A stretch of 64,000 nucleotides of DNA. It comes from Bacillota bacterium (lineage in GTDB: Bacteria > Bacillota > UBA4882 > UBA8346). Made by a program: the position numbers and the translations under genes. The stretch spans positions 1-64,000 of the forward strand of contig JAKOTQ010000023.1 in assembly GCA_029776205.1 (NCBI GenBank). The letters run 5' to 3'. Below the pieces are notes generated by a model that worked only from the letters and a program-made list of their open reading frames with translations, was not told the DNA's origin and ran no database searches. The number at the start of each line of letters is the position of its first letter. The first letter of the stretch is position 1. Below, one piece after another: positions 43,275 to 51,801 of the stretch.

Positions 43275-44296
43275 AAGTTCATTCAGAACCGGTTTTCATT
43301 ATTGCGGAAGCCGGGGTAAATCATAATGGCCATCTGGATACGGCCCTTCGGCTGGTGGAGGCAGCCAAAGAAGCCGGCGCAGATGCCGTTAAGTTTCAAA
43401 CCTTTCGGGCGGACCGGATCGTCGGGATGGCTGCAGAAAAAGCGGCTTACCAAAAACGCCATACTTCAGCCGATGAAACCCAATATCACATGTTAAAACG
43501 GTTGGAATTATCGGAGGAAGCTCACTATCGGTTGCTAGAACACTGCCGGAATTGTCAAATTGAGTTTTTATCGACGCCCTTTGATTATGAAAGTGCGGAC
43601 TTTTTGGATAAATTGGGGATCAGCCGGTTTAAAATACCGTCCGGGGAGATTACCAATATTCCTTTTCTGAAATATATTGCTGAAAAAGGCCGTCCGGTGA
43701 TCCTGTCGACCGGTGCCTCGGATATAGGAGAAGTTGCTACTGCAATCACTGCTCTAGAGGACGGAGGAGCGGCCGGGATCAGTTTGCTCCATTGTGTGTC
43801 TCAATATCCGGCGCCTTTTGAAGATATCAATCTTAAGGCCATGAACACCTTGGCTAATGTCTTTCAGGTGCCGGTAGGATATTCCGATCATACGTTGGGA
43901 ATCGAAATTGCCATTGCAGCTGTTGCCTTAGGGGCCCGGATCATTGAAAAGCATTTCACGCTAGACCGGAAGATGCCGGGTCCTGATCATCAGGCTTCGA
44001 TTGAACCTCCGGAATTTCAGAGGATGGTTCTTTCCATTCGCCATGTGGAGGCAGCATTGGGTGATGGGGTGAAACGGCCGGCTGCTTCGGAACGGGAGAT
44101 TCAGCAGATTATTCGTAAAAGTCTGGTGGCCTCCGTTGATCTGCGAAAAGGTGAGGTTATCACCCCGGAAATGCTTCTGACGAAACGGCCGGGGACGGGT
44201 ATTCCTCCTTCCTTCTATAATGAAGTTATCGGGCTAAAGTTAATCCGGCCTGTTAAGCAAGATACAGTCTTGAAGTGGGAGGATTTTAAGGAGTGA
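43271..44296 (+). CDS. legI: N,N'-diacetyllegionaminic acid synthase, NeuB family
   Basis: The 341-residue enzyme condenses a six-carbon sugar with phosphoenolpyruvate to make the nine-carbon nonulosonic acid. The NeuB barrel shows IIAEAGVNHNGHLDTALRLVEAAKEAGADAVKFQTFRA, FLSTPFDYESADFLDKLGISRFKIPSGEITN and YSDHTLGIEIAIAAVALGARIIEKHFTLD. The C-terminal SAF domain includes RKSLVASVDLRKGEVITPEMLLTKRPGTGI. Product identity as legionaminic rather than sialic acid is inferred from the LegB/LegC/ptmE context. Confidence 0.93.
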   Translation: MKVHSEPVFIIAEAGVNHNGHLDTALRLVEAAKEAGADAVKFQTFRADRIVGMAAEKAAYQKRHTSADETQYHMLKRLELSEEAHYRLLEHCRNCQIEFLSTPFDYESADFLDKLGISRFKIPSGEITNIPFLKYIAEKGRPVILSTGASDIGEVATAITALEDGGAAGISLLHCVSQYPAPFEDINLKAMNTLANVFQVPVGYSDHTLGIEIAIAAVALGARIIEKHFTLDRKMPGPDHQASIEPPEFQRMVLSIRHVEAALGDGVKRPAASEREIQQIIRKSLVASVDLRKGEVITPEMLLTKRPGTGIPPSFYNEVIGLKLIRPVKQDTVLKWEDFKE

Positions 44297-45465
44297 GGCA
44301 ACGGAAAATTGCTGTGGTCACCGGAACCCGGGCTGAATACGGGTTATTGCATTCGTTGATCAAAGCGGTCCATGAGGATGAAGCATTGCAATTGGAATTA
44401 ATCGTCACCGGAATGCATCTTTCGCCGGAGTTCGGATTCACCGTAAGCGAGATCGAAAAAGACGGGTTTCCGATTGCTAAACGTATAGAGATGCTGCTTT
44501 CATCGGATTCACCAACCGGTGTTGTCAAATCCGTCGGCTTAGGATGTATTGGCTTCGCTGATGCCTTAGCGGAAATCCGGCCGGATATTATGGTGGTACT
44601 GGGAGACCGGTTTGAGGCTCTGGCTGCGGCGGTTTCAGCGTTAATCCTGGGGATCCCTATTGCTCATATTCACGGCGGAGAGATTACTGCCGGAGCAGTG
44701 GATGACAGTATCCGCCATAGTATCACCAAGATGAGTTCGTTTCATTTTACTGCAACCGAAGTATACCGAAAACGGATTATCCGGATGGGAGAAGCGCCGG
44801 AGCGGGTTTTTGTGACCGGTGCACCGGGGTTGGACCGGCTGCGGGAAATGACCTTTTTGACACGGGAGCAATTGGAACGGGAGTTGGATTGGGAGATCCG
44901 GCACCCAGTGGCTTTGGTGACTTTTCATCCGGTTACGCTGGAACAGGGACATGCAGCGGCTCAGGTTGGATGTTTATTGGGGGCGATCCGGGAAGCCGGG
45001 ATATCTGCAATTTTCACCGGGGCTAATGCAGATACTGAAGGAAGGTTGATTACAACTTTACTGACGGAGTTTTGCCAGGAAAACCCCAGCCGGTATCTTT
45101 TTTTCCCCAGCTTGGGGCAGTTACGCTATTTGAGTCTGTTGCAAGTGGCGGATCTGATGATTGGCAATTCGTCCAGTGGTATCATCGAAGCGCCTTCTTT
45201 TGGTCTTCCGGTGGTGAATATGGGGTCTCGGCAGGCTGGGCGAATGACTGGAAAAAATGTCATTCAGGTTCCGGTGGATCGGGAGAAGATCGTCGAAGGG
45301 ATTCGTCTGGCTTTATCCGATGCATTTCGGAGTCAGGCTGGGCAGGCGGATAACCCGTATGCCCGGGACTACCGTGCTGGGTGGAATATTAAGGAGATTT
45401 TGAAAAATTCTGAACTGACGCCCAAAACAGTGATCAAAGGTTTTTACGAGGGGCCAATTGATTGA
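44293..45465 (+). CDS. legG: Hydrolysing sugar-nucleotide 2-epimerase, NeuC/LegG-type
   Basis: The 390-residue enzyme inverts C2 of the nucleotide sugar and releases the free 2,4-diacetamido sugar for LegI. The family marks are VVTGTRAEYGLL, GDRFEALAAAVSALILGIPIAHIHGGEITAGAVDDSIRHSITKMSSFHF, RVFVTGAPGLD and MIGNSSSGIIEAPSFGLPVVNMGSRQAGR. The GTG start overlaps the legI stop; GGGAGG at 44278 gives the spacing. In the pathway it acts before legI although it lies after it. Confidence 0.93.
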   Translation: MRQRKIAVVTGTRAEYGLLHSLIKAVHEDEALQLELIVTGMHLSPEFGFTVSEIEKDGFPIAKRIEMLLSSDSPTGVVKSVGLGCIGFADALAEIRPDIMVVLGDRFEALAAAVSALILGIPIAHIHGGEITAGAVDDSIRHSITKMSSFHFTATEVYRKRIIRMGEAPERVFVTGAPGLDRLREMTFLTREQLERELDWEIRHPVALVTFHPVTLEQGHAAAQVGCLLGAIREAGISAIFTGANADTEGRLITTLLTEFCQENPSRYLFFPSLGQLRYLSLLQVADLMIGNSSSGIIEAPSFGLPVVNMGSRQAGRMTGKNVIQVPVDREKIVEGIRLALSDAFRSQAGQADNPYARDYRAGWNIKEILKNSELTPKTVIKGFYEGPID

Positions 45466-45477
45466 AGGAGCAGTCAA

Positions 45478-46526
45478 ATGAAAGATTTTCGACAAACATT
45501 GATCGCGCCGGAAACCACTTTGAGAGGTGCAATGGAGATTATGGATCGGGCCGCCCAGGGGCTCGTGATGGTCGTTGATTCGGAGGGCCGTTTGTTGGGG
45601 GTACTCACCGACGGTGATATGCGGCGGGCTATTTTAAAAGGCGTACCTTTTGAAGCGACCGTGGATGGCTTAATGTCCAGGGAACCCATCGTAGCTTATC
45701 CTCATATGACGGATGGTGAAATCCGCCGTTTAATGCGGGAGAAGTCCATCCGGCAAGTTCCGGTGGTTGATGATTCCAGAAAAGTGGTGGGATTGAAGCT
45801 CGTGGAGCAGTGTTTTGCGCCGGAGCGGCCCAATTGGGTGGTGTTGATGGGGGCGGTTTTGGAAAACGGTTACTGCCGCTGACTTTGGAAACGCCTAAAC
45901 CATTGTTGAAGGTGGGAAACCGGCCCATTCTGGAAACCATTATTGAACAGTTTAAAAGTTATGGCTTTGTTCAGTTTATTATCAGTCTGAACTATTTATC
46001 GGATAAAATTAAAAATCACCTCGGTGACGGCCGGAAACTGGGGGTGACCATTGAATATATTGAAGAGAAGAAACCTTTGGGTACGGCCGGGGCGTTGAGC
46101 CTGATTCGGGTGCCCAGCGAGGAACCCATATTTGTGATGAATGGGGATGTACTCACTACTGTGAATTTTGACAGCTTCCAGGCCTATCATCAGGCAAAGA
46201 AGAATGATTTGACGATTGGAGTCCGGAATTTTTCGTGGACAATCCCTTACGGGGTAGTGGAGATGAAACAAGAATTGGTTCGGGAGATTCAGGAGAAACC
46301 GACCTATCATTTTTTAGTTAACGGTGGTATTTATTTGCTTAATGCTCAGCTGATCCGGAGGATTCCTAAAAATACCTATTATGATATGACTCAATTGGCT
46401 AATGATCTGATCAAAGCCGGTGATCGAGTAGGTTGTTTTCCCATTACGGAGTATTGGATGGATATTGGCCGTCCGGATGATTTAATAAAAGCTAATCAGG
46501 ATTATGCGAATATCTTTCAGAATTAA
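45478..46526 (+). pseudogene. ptmE: ptmE-like glucosamine-1-phosphate guanylyltransferase, frameshifted
   Basis: Two frames make up one PtmE-like protein. 45478-45882 gives two CBS domains (DFRQTLIAPETTLRGAMEIMDRAAQGLVMVVD...VDGLMSREPIVAYP) up to NWVVLM. 45810-46526 gives the nucleotidyltransferase from GFGKRLLPLTLETPKPLLKVGNRPILETI to WMDIGRPDDLIKANQDY. The frame is lost at ATGGGGGCGG (45847-45856), one base short of the expected M-A-G-G-F-G-K-R. The rest of both parts looks intact, so this may be a recent mutation, a sequencing error in a G run, or -1 slippage. PtmE feeds GDP-GlcNAc synthesis. Confidence 0.82.
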
Positions 46527-46549
46527 TATGGTGATCTGAGGCGGTTGAT

Positions 46550-47263
46550 GTGAAACAATCATTTTTGGCGATTATTCCAGCTCGGAGCGGCTCAAAGGGC
46601 ATTCCGGGAAAAAATATTAAAGACCTTTATGGTAAGCCGTTAATTGGGTACACAGTGGAGGCGGCTTTGCAGTCCCCTTATTTCACAGCAGAAGATGTGA
46701 TCTGCTCGACGGATTCTCCGGAGATTGCTCAAGTTGCCCGTTCCTATGGAGCGGCAGTTCCCTGGCTACGGCCGCCGGAATTGGCGCGGGATGATACCAA
46801 TTCTGCTGCAGTGGTTGAAGATGTGGTCACTAGATTGGCTTCTTGTGGCCGATATTACCAACATTTGGTGTTATTACAGCCCACCTCGCCACTGCGCACG
46901 GTGTCGCATATTAACCATGCCATCGAATTTTATCTGGAGAAAAAGGCAGATGCGGTAATATCCGTAGCTCCGGTCCGGGAATCGCCTTTTTGGATGAAGA
47001 CCATGAATGAAGCTGGAGTTCTCAATAATCTTATTTCGCCTTCGGGAGAATACCTGCAGCGTCAACAGTTGCCCCAAGTATATCGACCCAATGGTGCTAT
47101 TTATATTATACGGACGGAAGTTTTTCTGAGAGAGCGGAGTTTTTACCCTGCGGGAAGTTATGGCTTTGTGATGGATCGTCACAGCAGTGTGGATATAGAT
47201 GAGGAATTAGACTGGATCATTGCCGAGAGGTTGGTGAAAGCTTCCGATGACAGTAGAAAATAA
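46550..47263 (+). CDS. legF: CMP-nonulosonic acid synthetase, NeuA/LegF-type
   Basis: The 237-residue cytidylyltransferase activates the nonulosonic acid with CMP. The NeuA marks are LAIIPARSGSKGIPGKNIKDLYGKPLIGYTVEAAL, LLQPTSPLRTVSHINHAIE, RPNGAIYIIRTEVFLRE and the C-terminal metal-binding VDIDEELDWIIAERL. The start is GTG at 46550. The last 17 bases overlap the next gene. Confidence 0.93.
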   Translation: MKQSFLAIIPARSGSKGIPGKNIKDLYGKPLIGYTVEAALQSPYFTAEDVICSTDSPEIAQVARSYGAAVPWLRPPELARDDTNSAAVVEDVVTRLASCGRYYQHLVLLQPTSPLRTVSHINHAIEFYLEKKADAVISVAPVRESPFWMKTMNEAGVLNNLISPSGEYLQRQQLPQVYRPNGAIYIIRTEVFLRERSFYPAGSYGFVMDRHSSVDIDEELDWIIAERLVKASDDSRK

Positions 47264-48317
47264 GATTTGCTTTGTGGTGCATACGTCGTTTCAGTTGATG
47301 TTTGCCACGATAATGCGTAAAAAGATTCAAGGAAAGTCTCAGCTGATCTGGGAAGATGACGGGCGGAATCAGCTCGATCATCTTCAATCTTTTATTGAGC
47401 AAAATTGGGAGCATCATTGGAGGCTTTCGACTCGAGAAAAAAAAGATCCGTCCCAGTGGCGGGAAATTAAGAAGGCCGCCTGCGACCAACTGAAACATTG
47501 TTGGATCTTATGTCTTTGGTCCCTTCATTCCAAAGTCAATCAGGCGATGATGGAAGCAGCCAAGGAAAAAGGAATCACTGTATACGTTTTTCCGGAGGGC
47601 TTGATCATCTATGATTATTTTAAATCCGGGTTTGACCATTGGATCAAAACTATATCAGGCCGGTATATCTATTCCTTTGATTATTTTTTCACCTATTTTG
47701 GACAGGAGAGGTTTAACCATCCCCGGATTCGGCCGATGCCCTTTTTATTTACATCTTCCAATTTAGCTCAGCTGACATTGCCGGATGAAATAGGCTATCC
47801 TAATTTAGACTTCAATTCGTTTCAAGGGATATATCTAGGGCAACCCTTAAGCGAAGGGGGAATCTTAAGTGTGGATGAAGAAAACGGGTATCTAGAGGCA
47901 GTGTTTGCGGCGTTGCCGGCAACGGACAGAATTTTAGTTTTGCTACATCCCTGGGAACGGCCCGATAAATACCGGCGGTTTGGGAATGTTTTTCCTTTTT
48001 TCAATAATCATTTTCCTAACGAAATATGGCTCCATCATTGCAATCCACGTTATGTATTGACGGCTTATTCTACGATTTTAATCAATTCAGCCTTGATCTT
48101 TCCGGCGGTTCCCCATGTGATGCTTTATCGGGCGGTAGGGCCTTTGAGGCGCCGGCGCCGCTTGCAATCTCTGGCAACAGCTTTTGAAGATATCCCTAAT
48201 ATTCGGCTACTTGATGCCATCTCAGATATTCCTGCAGCCATATCCCAACCGGTGACCCGGTTTTCAGTAGAGCCGGCTCTGGATGAAGCGGAATTTTTCA
48301 AACGGTATTTTACATAA
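47247..48317 (+). CDS. Candidate CMP-nonulosonic acid glycosyltransferase
   Basis: The 356-residue protein is not one I can name with certainty. It has the three features of bacterial sialyl- and polysialyltransferases (GT52/GT38-like): an acidic-Gly motif in YVFPEGLIIYDYF, an HP motif in ILVLLHPWERPDKY, and a Ser/Thr motif in LTAYSTILINSAL. It begins NKICFVVHTSFQLMFATIM, also usual for such enzymes. It overlaps legF by 17 bases and ends the operon, where a transferase using CMP-legionaminic acid would be expected. No signal or membrane segment, so it acts in the cytosol. Confidence 0.6.
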   Translation: MTVENKICFVVHTSFQLMFATIMRKKIQGKSQLIWEDDGRNQLDHLQSFIEQNWEHHWRLSTREKKDPSQWREIKKAACDQLKHCWILCLWSLHSKVNQAMMEAAKEKGITVYVFPEGLIIYDYFKSGFDHWIKTISGRYIYSFDYFFTYFGQERFNHPRIRPMPFLFTSSNLAQLTLPDEIGYPNLDFNSFQGIYLGQPLSEGGILSVDEENGYLEAVFAALPATDRILVLLHPWERPDKYRRFGNVFPFFNNHFPNEIWLHHCNPRYVLTAYSTILINSALIFPAVPHVMLYRAVGPLRRRRRLQSLATAFEDIPNIRLLDAISDIPAAISQPVTRFSVEPALDEAEFFKRYFT

Positions 48318-49382
48318 TTAACAGGATAATACGGATTCTTTCCAATGGAAAACGCCGTTTCCGGATGGAAATTCGCTGAGAAACTTTTCTCTTAAAAAAC
48401 GCCATTCGATCCGATGTTCCAATTTTCTCACGAAACGTTGAGTTGGCCACGGCAGCTTTTCATAGTAATATTGAAGTCCGACTTGCCAAAAATCCTCCGG
48501 CCAGCTTAATAAGACATACATCACTTCCATTTCATCGGCGCTAAGTTTGGATACTTGATGGTATTTACGGAGGATAAACCGGCAGACATCTATGCTCCAT
48601 TCCTGGTGGCGCAGATTGCGAAGGAGCAGGTTCATAATATCGTGGATCCGGATATCGCGGAGGCAATAGTCAAAATCAATTAATGCCAGTTGCCCTTGGG
48701 AATTCCTTAAGATATTCCGGCTGGAATAATCGTGATGGCACAAGCTTTTTTGTTGGTACCCTTCAGAGGCTACAAACGGGTAAAAGGATTGGAGCAAACG
48801 TTCATAACTGCGGATGGCCTGACGGTAAAAAGGTTCAAAGTGTCGCAGATATAAACGGCTAAATACGGAAGTTTCCTTTTCGGCCAGAGCCAGACGGCGA
48901 AAATCGTTCAATTCCCGGATCCGCCGTTCCCATTTGGCAGGCCAGCTATACCAGGCAGTCCGCTGATTGGGAAAGGCAGGTTCAAATCCCTGCCCATAGC
49001 GGTGAAATTCGGCAAGATACCGACAGGCATCAGCTAAATCATTGAAGTTGTTAAAATCGAGTTCATTACCATCAAACCAATCGGTAAGGATATAGATCCC
49101 GTCCGGCCCGTTGGCAAAGGGTTCTCCGGCTTGGCCCAACCATAAGCGGGGTGCCGTTCGGAAGCCTTTGACATGAAGGTATTCCAGGACTTCATAGATA
49201 AACTGAAGGTCAGCCGGAGCCAGTTTGGATTGTTTTAAATATTTCGTTCCTTCAGAGGTTTCGATTTTCCAAACTTTACGGCAGTTTTCCGCCTGATATA
49301 GTTTTAAACCATAGCTTTCAGTTACTTTCCGAAGGACCTCAAATTGATCCGGCGGATGAATAACAGCTTGAATGGTGGACAT
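48318..49382 (-). CDS. CotS-like spore coat protein (kinase fold), copy 1
   Basis: The 354-residue protein has the aminoglycoside-phosphotransferase/kinase fold of the CotS/YsxE/YutH spore-coat family. The catalytic loop is LCHHDYSSRNIL (H-x-D-x4-N) and the metal loop is LIDFDYC, so the active site looks complete. The family signature LSWPEDFWQVGLQYYYEKLPWP is near the C-terminus. CotS is a coat component in Bacillus; whether any member phosphorylates a substrate is not known. It converges with the transferase gene with no gap, and is the first of four related genes. Confidence 0.88.
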   Translation of the reverse strand: MSTIQAVIHPPDQFEVLRKVTESYGLKLYQAENCRKVWKIETSEGTKYLKQSKLAPADLQFIYEVLEYLHVKGFRTAPRLWLGQAGEPFANGPDGIYILTDWFDGNELDFNNFNDLADACRYLAEFHRYGQGFEPAFPNQRTAWYSWPAKWERRIRELNDFRRLALAEKETSVFSRLYLRHFEPFYRQAIRSYERLLQSFYPFVASEGYQQKSLCHHDYSSRNILRNSQGQLALIDFDYCLRDIRIHDIMNLLLRNLRHQEWSIDVCRFILRKYHQVSKLSADEMEVMYVLLSWPEDFWQVGLQYYYEKLPWPTQRFVRKLEHRIEWRFLREKFLSEFPSGNGVFHWKESVLSC

Positions 49383-49412
49383 GGTATACTCCTTTGAGCC
49401 AATGGTTTCATC

Positions 49413-50438
49413 TTAATTCGGATATCTGGTGCTGTCAAAATAATGATCAAACTGAACTTGAAAATCGGCCATATTCTGTTGCTTTTCGAGTAGTTTTTGA
49501 AATTTCAGCACTTCCCGTTCGGGGGAGTAGTGGTTATGGCGATGAAAATGGCGGATGGACATTCGCCAGAATTTTTGGGGGAAGTAAAAGGTGGCGCGCA
49601 TCACATCCAGTTCTTCAGGAGATAAGGGAATCACTTCCTGATAAGCATCAATGATGAGCCGGGCGGTTTCAAAATTCCAATCGTGTTTTTTCATCACCCT
49701 GCGGGTGAATTTTATCAGATCCATAATCGGCAGATCCAAGCGGGTGCTGTCAAAATCGATCATGAAGATGTTCCCCTGAGGGGTAAGGATAAAATTACGG
49801 GCAGCCGGATCGCCGTGGCAAAAGGTTTGATTGAACTTGGCTTGTTGGACCAGTTGAGTGTAGTTGCTGGCTTTCAGTTTGACAATGGCCGTTTCGGCCA
49901 TAGGCAGAAAGAAATCGACGTTTTCCAGATAAAGCCGAGCGAATTCATCGTGTTGGATGTGTCGTGCCTGTTTTTTAAAATCCACCAAATTTTGATAACG
50001 TTCTTCAAAATGCCTCAGGCATTTTCCCAAAAGGTCCCGCATATTGGAACCCGGTGGCGGGGTAAATCCGGCTGAACATTGATGAAACTCCGCAAGTGCC
50101 CGGGTGGACTCCTTTAATTCCTCAGGATAACTGAAATCTGCTTGCCGTCCTTCGATCCAGTCAAATAGGGAGAAAGCGTAGCCGTGGCTACTGACATAGG
50201 TATCGCCGGAAAGGGTAGGGATCAACGGAACCATGCGGGTAAATCCCCGGAGAATCAGATGTTGTACTGCGCCATGGACAAAAGCCAACCGTTCCGGATT
50301 GAAGGGAGAAATTTTTAAATTTTTCGTTCCGTTATCGGTTTCCACCCGGAAAACGTCTTTAATTTTTTCCCAGCGAAAGGCGGTCAAACCCCAACGGCTC
50401 ATTAAAGCCGGTACTTCCAAGAATAATCGATCCATCAT
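49413..50438 (-). CDS. CotS-like spore coat protein, copy 2
   Basis: The 341-residue paralogue of the preceding gene has catalytic loop FCHGDPAARNFIL and metal loop FMIDFDSTRL, and the family end FYFPQKFWRMSIRHFHRHNHYSPE. The start ATG at 50438 follows GGAGG by six bases; the track start at 50597 adds 53 residues that overlap the next gene. It follows copy 3 by 16 bases, so copies 3 and 2, and probably 1, form one operon. Confidence 0.88.
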   Translation of the reverse strand: MMDRLFLEVPALMSRWGLTAFRWEKIKDVFRVETDNGTKNLKISPFNPERLAFVHGAVQHLILRGFTRMVPLIPTLSGDTYVSSHGYAFSLFDWIEGRQADFSYPEELKESTRALAEFHQCSAGFTPPPGSNMRDLLGKCLRHFEERYQNLVDFKKQARHIQHDEFARLYLENVDFFLPMAETAIVKLKASNYTQLVQQAKFNQTFCHGDPAARNFILTPQGNIFMIDFDSTRLDLPIMDLIKFTRRVMKKHDWNFETARLIIDAYQEVIPLSPEELDVMRATFYFPQKFWRMSIRHFHRHNHYSPEREVLKFQKLLEKQQNMADFQVQFDHYFDSTRYPN

Positions 50439-50454
50439 CAGTAACCTCCGCGTT

Positions 50455-51459
50455 TTAGTTATTTTTTGCCCCGACTGACGGTAATGGCATCGTCGGGAAC
50501 CAGCTTTGCAATAATTGAGCTCGCCGGGGCTCTTCGTCAAAAAGATGCCAAAATTTGCGTTGAAAGTGCCCTTCTGTCCAGGGAAGCTTCTCTTCAAAAC
50601 GCTGGCTGCATAATCTCCAGAAACGGTGGGGGAAGCAAAGTGAGATGCGGATGAAAGATACGGCTTCCTCTGTCAGAGGGCGTTCCCGATGATACGTTTC
50701 ACAGATCGAATTGAAACAATCGGGTTGCCAATCATTGGCGGCCATGGCCCGTTGGATAAGGGTGGCCAGTTCAACCGGAAACCAATCGATGGCCGATAAC
50801 TCATAATCAATCAACACCCATTGGTTGTTTTGGATGATGATATTCCGGGGTGCTGGATCTTTGTGACAAAAGCCCACTTCCGAATAAAGCCGGGGTTCTT
50901 TGGTGAAAGGATGAGTTTCGAGGATTTTCAATGCTGTGTCGGCCTGAATGAGGAAATGATCGCTCCAGCGTAAGATACCGCGGTCGATCCGGTTTAAGTG
51001 ATTTTCCCTTTTCAATCGGGCGATTAATGTTTGGAGGAATTGCCGCTTTTGCTGATAAACTTCCATTAGATCCGGAAAAGGCGGTACCGAAGGTAACGCC
51101 GTTTGGGCAATACGGTGAAGGTTGGCTAGCAAAGCGGCAGTCCGTTTCCAATGGTTCGGATTGGAAAAGGAAGGATGGGCTCCGTTGACCCACGGCATGA
51201 CAATATAGCGTCCGGTAGGCAGCTCACAATAGGGCTGACGGGACCGGGTTCTTAGCAAAGGAATTAGTCCTTTAAAACCTGCTTGGCACAGCGATTCGAT
51301 ACTGTCTGCCAACCAAAGCAATTGTTGGGGAGAACGGGTGGTTTTTTTCAGTAAAAAGACCCCTGAATGGGTATGGATTTTCCAGGCTGGCCCCTGAGGT
51401 TGGCAAAGCGTACATTCAAGGCCGTAGTGGCGTTTAAGCTCCGTTAACCACGGATGCAT
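50455..51459 (-). CDS. CotS-like spore coat protein, copy 3, altered active site
   Basis: The 334-residue paralogue has GFCHKDPAPRNIII in place of the catalytic loop and WVLIDYELS in place of DFD, so the metal loop is altered (IDYE) while the loop Asp and Asn are kept. The family end CFPHRFWRLCSQRFEEKLPW is present. It may be a weak or inactive kinase with a structural role. The ATG at 51459 is chosen after GGAGGTG; the track's GTG at 51471 overlaps that site. Confidence 0.85.
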   Translation of the reverse strand: MHPWLTELKRHYGLECTLCQPQGPAWKIHTHSGVFLLKKTTRSPQQLLWLADSIESLCQAGFKGLIPLLRTRSRQPYCELPTGRYIVMPWVNGAHPSFSNPNHWKRTAALLANLHRIAQTALPSVPPFPDLMEVYQQKRQFLQTLIARLKRENHLNRIDRGILRWSDHFLIQADTALKILETHPFTKEPRLYSEVGFCHKDPAPRNIIIQNNQWVLIDYELSAIDWFPVELATLIQRAMAANDWQPDCFNSICETYHRERPLTEEAVSFIRISLCFPHRFWRLCSQRFEEKLPWTEGHFQRKFWHLFDEEPRRAQLLQSWFPTMPLPSVGAKNN

Positions 51460-51633
51460 GATGGTTATCACCTCCGCTGTGCTTTCGTCCTATACTATGT
51501 TAAATGGTGAATTTTTGTTAGCGCCTGCAGAGAAAATGCTGAAACGATGTATGAAACAGGGGTTAACTGAACAGGGGAACATGGTTCCCCTTTTAATGCT
51601 TTATGCATAGGATAGTGGCGGAGGTGTATTCCG

Positions 51634-51801
51634 ATGTCGAATCCCTTCAAGCACTTGTGGAAATTGGACCAGAAGATTTTCCTCGGTGTGATTGGGTTGG
51701 AATTGCTCAAAACATTGATTGTTCCGAATCCTATCGATGTACTGATCCTCACGGGTTTGATTGTGATTTTTTTAGGGTGGTACTCCGATGGTTTCAAATG
51801 A
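51634..51801 (+). CDS. Small membrane protein, 55 aa, upstream of cotS-like gene
   Basis: This ORF is below the track limit. It reads MSNPFKHLWKLDQKIFLGVIGLELLKTLI, VPNPIDVL, ILTGLIVIFLGWYSDGFK, with two hydrophobic stretches. GGAGGTG lies seven bases before the ATG, and its last 14 bases overlap the next gene (ATG at 51788), so the two are coupled. It may anchor or partner the CotS-like product. No family is recognised. Confidence 0.7.
   Translation: MSNPFKHLWKLDQKIFLGVIGLELLKTLIVPNPIDVLILTGLIVIFLGWYSDGFK

Noticed and set aside
45810-46526. Nucleotidyltransferase part of ptmE as an independent gene
   Set aside because: The first 15 or so residues are out-of-frame CBS-end sequence, there is no ribosome-binding site, and the active-site motif straddles the frameshift.
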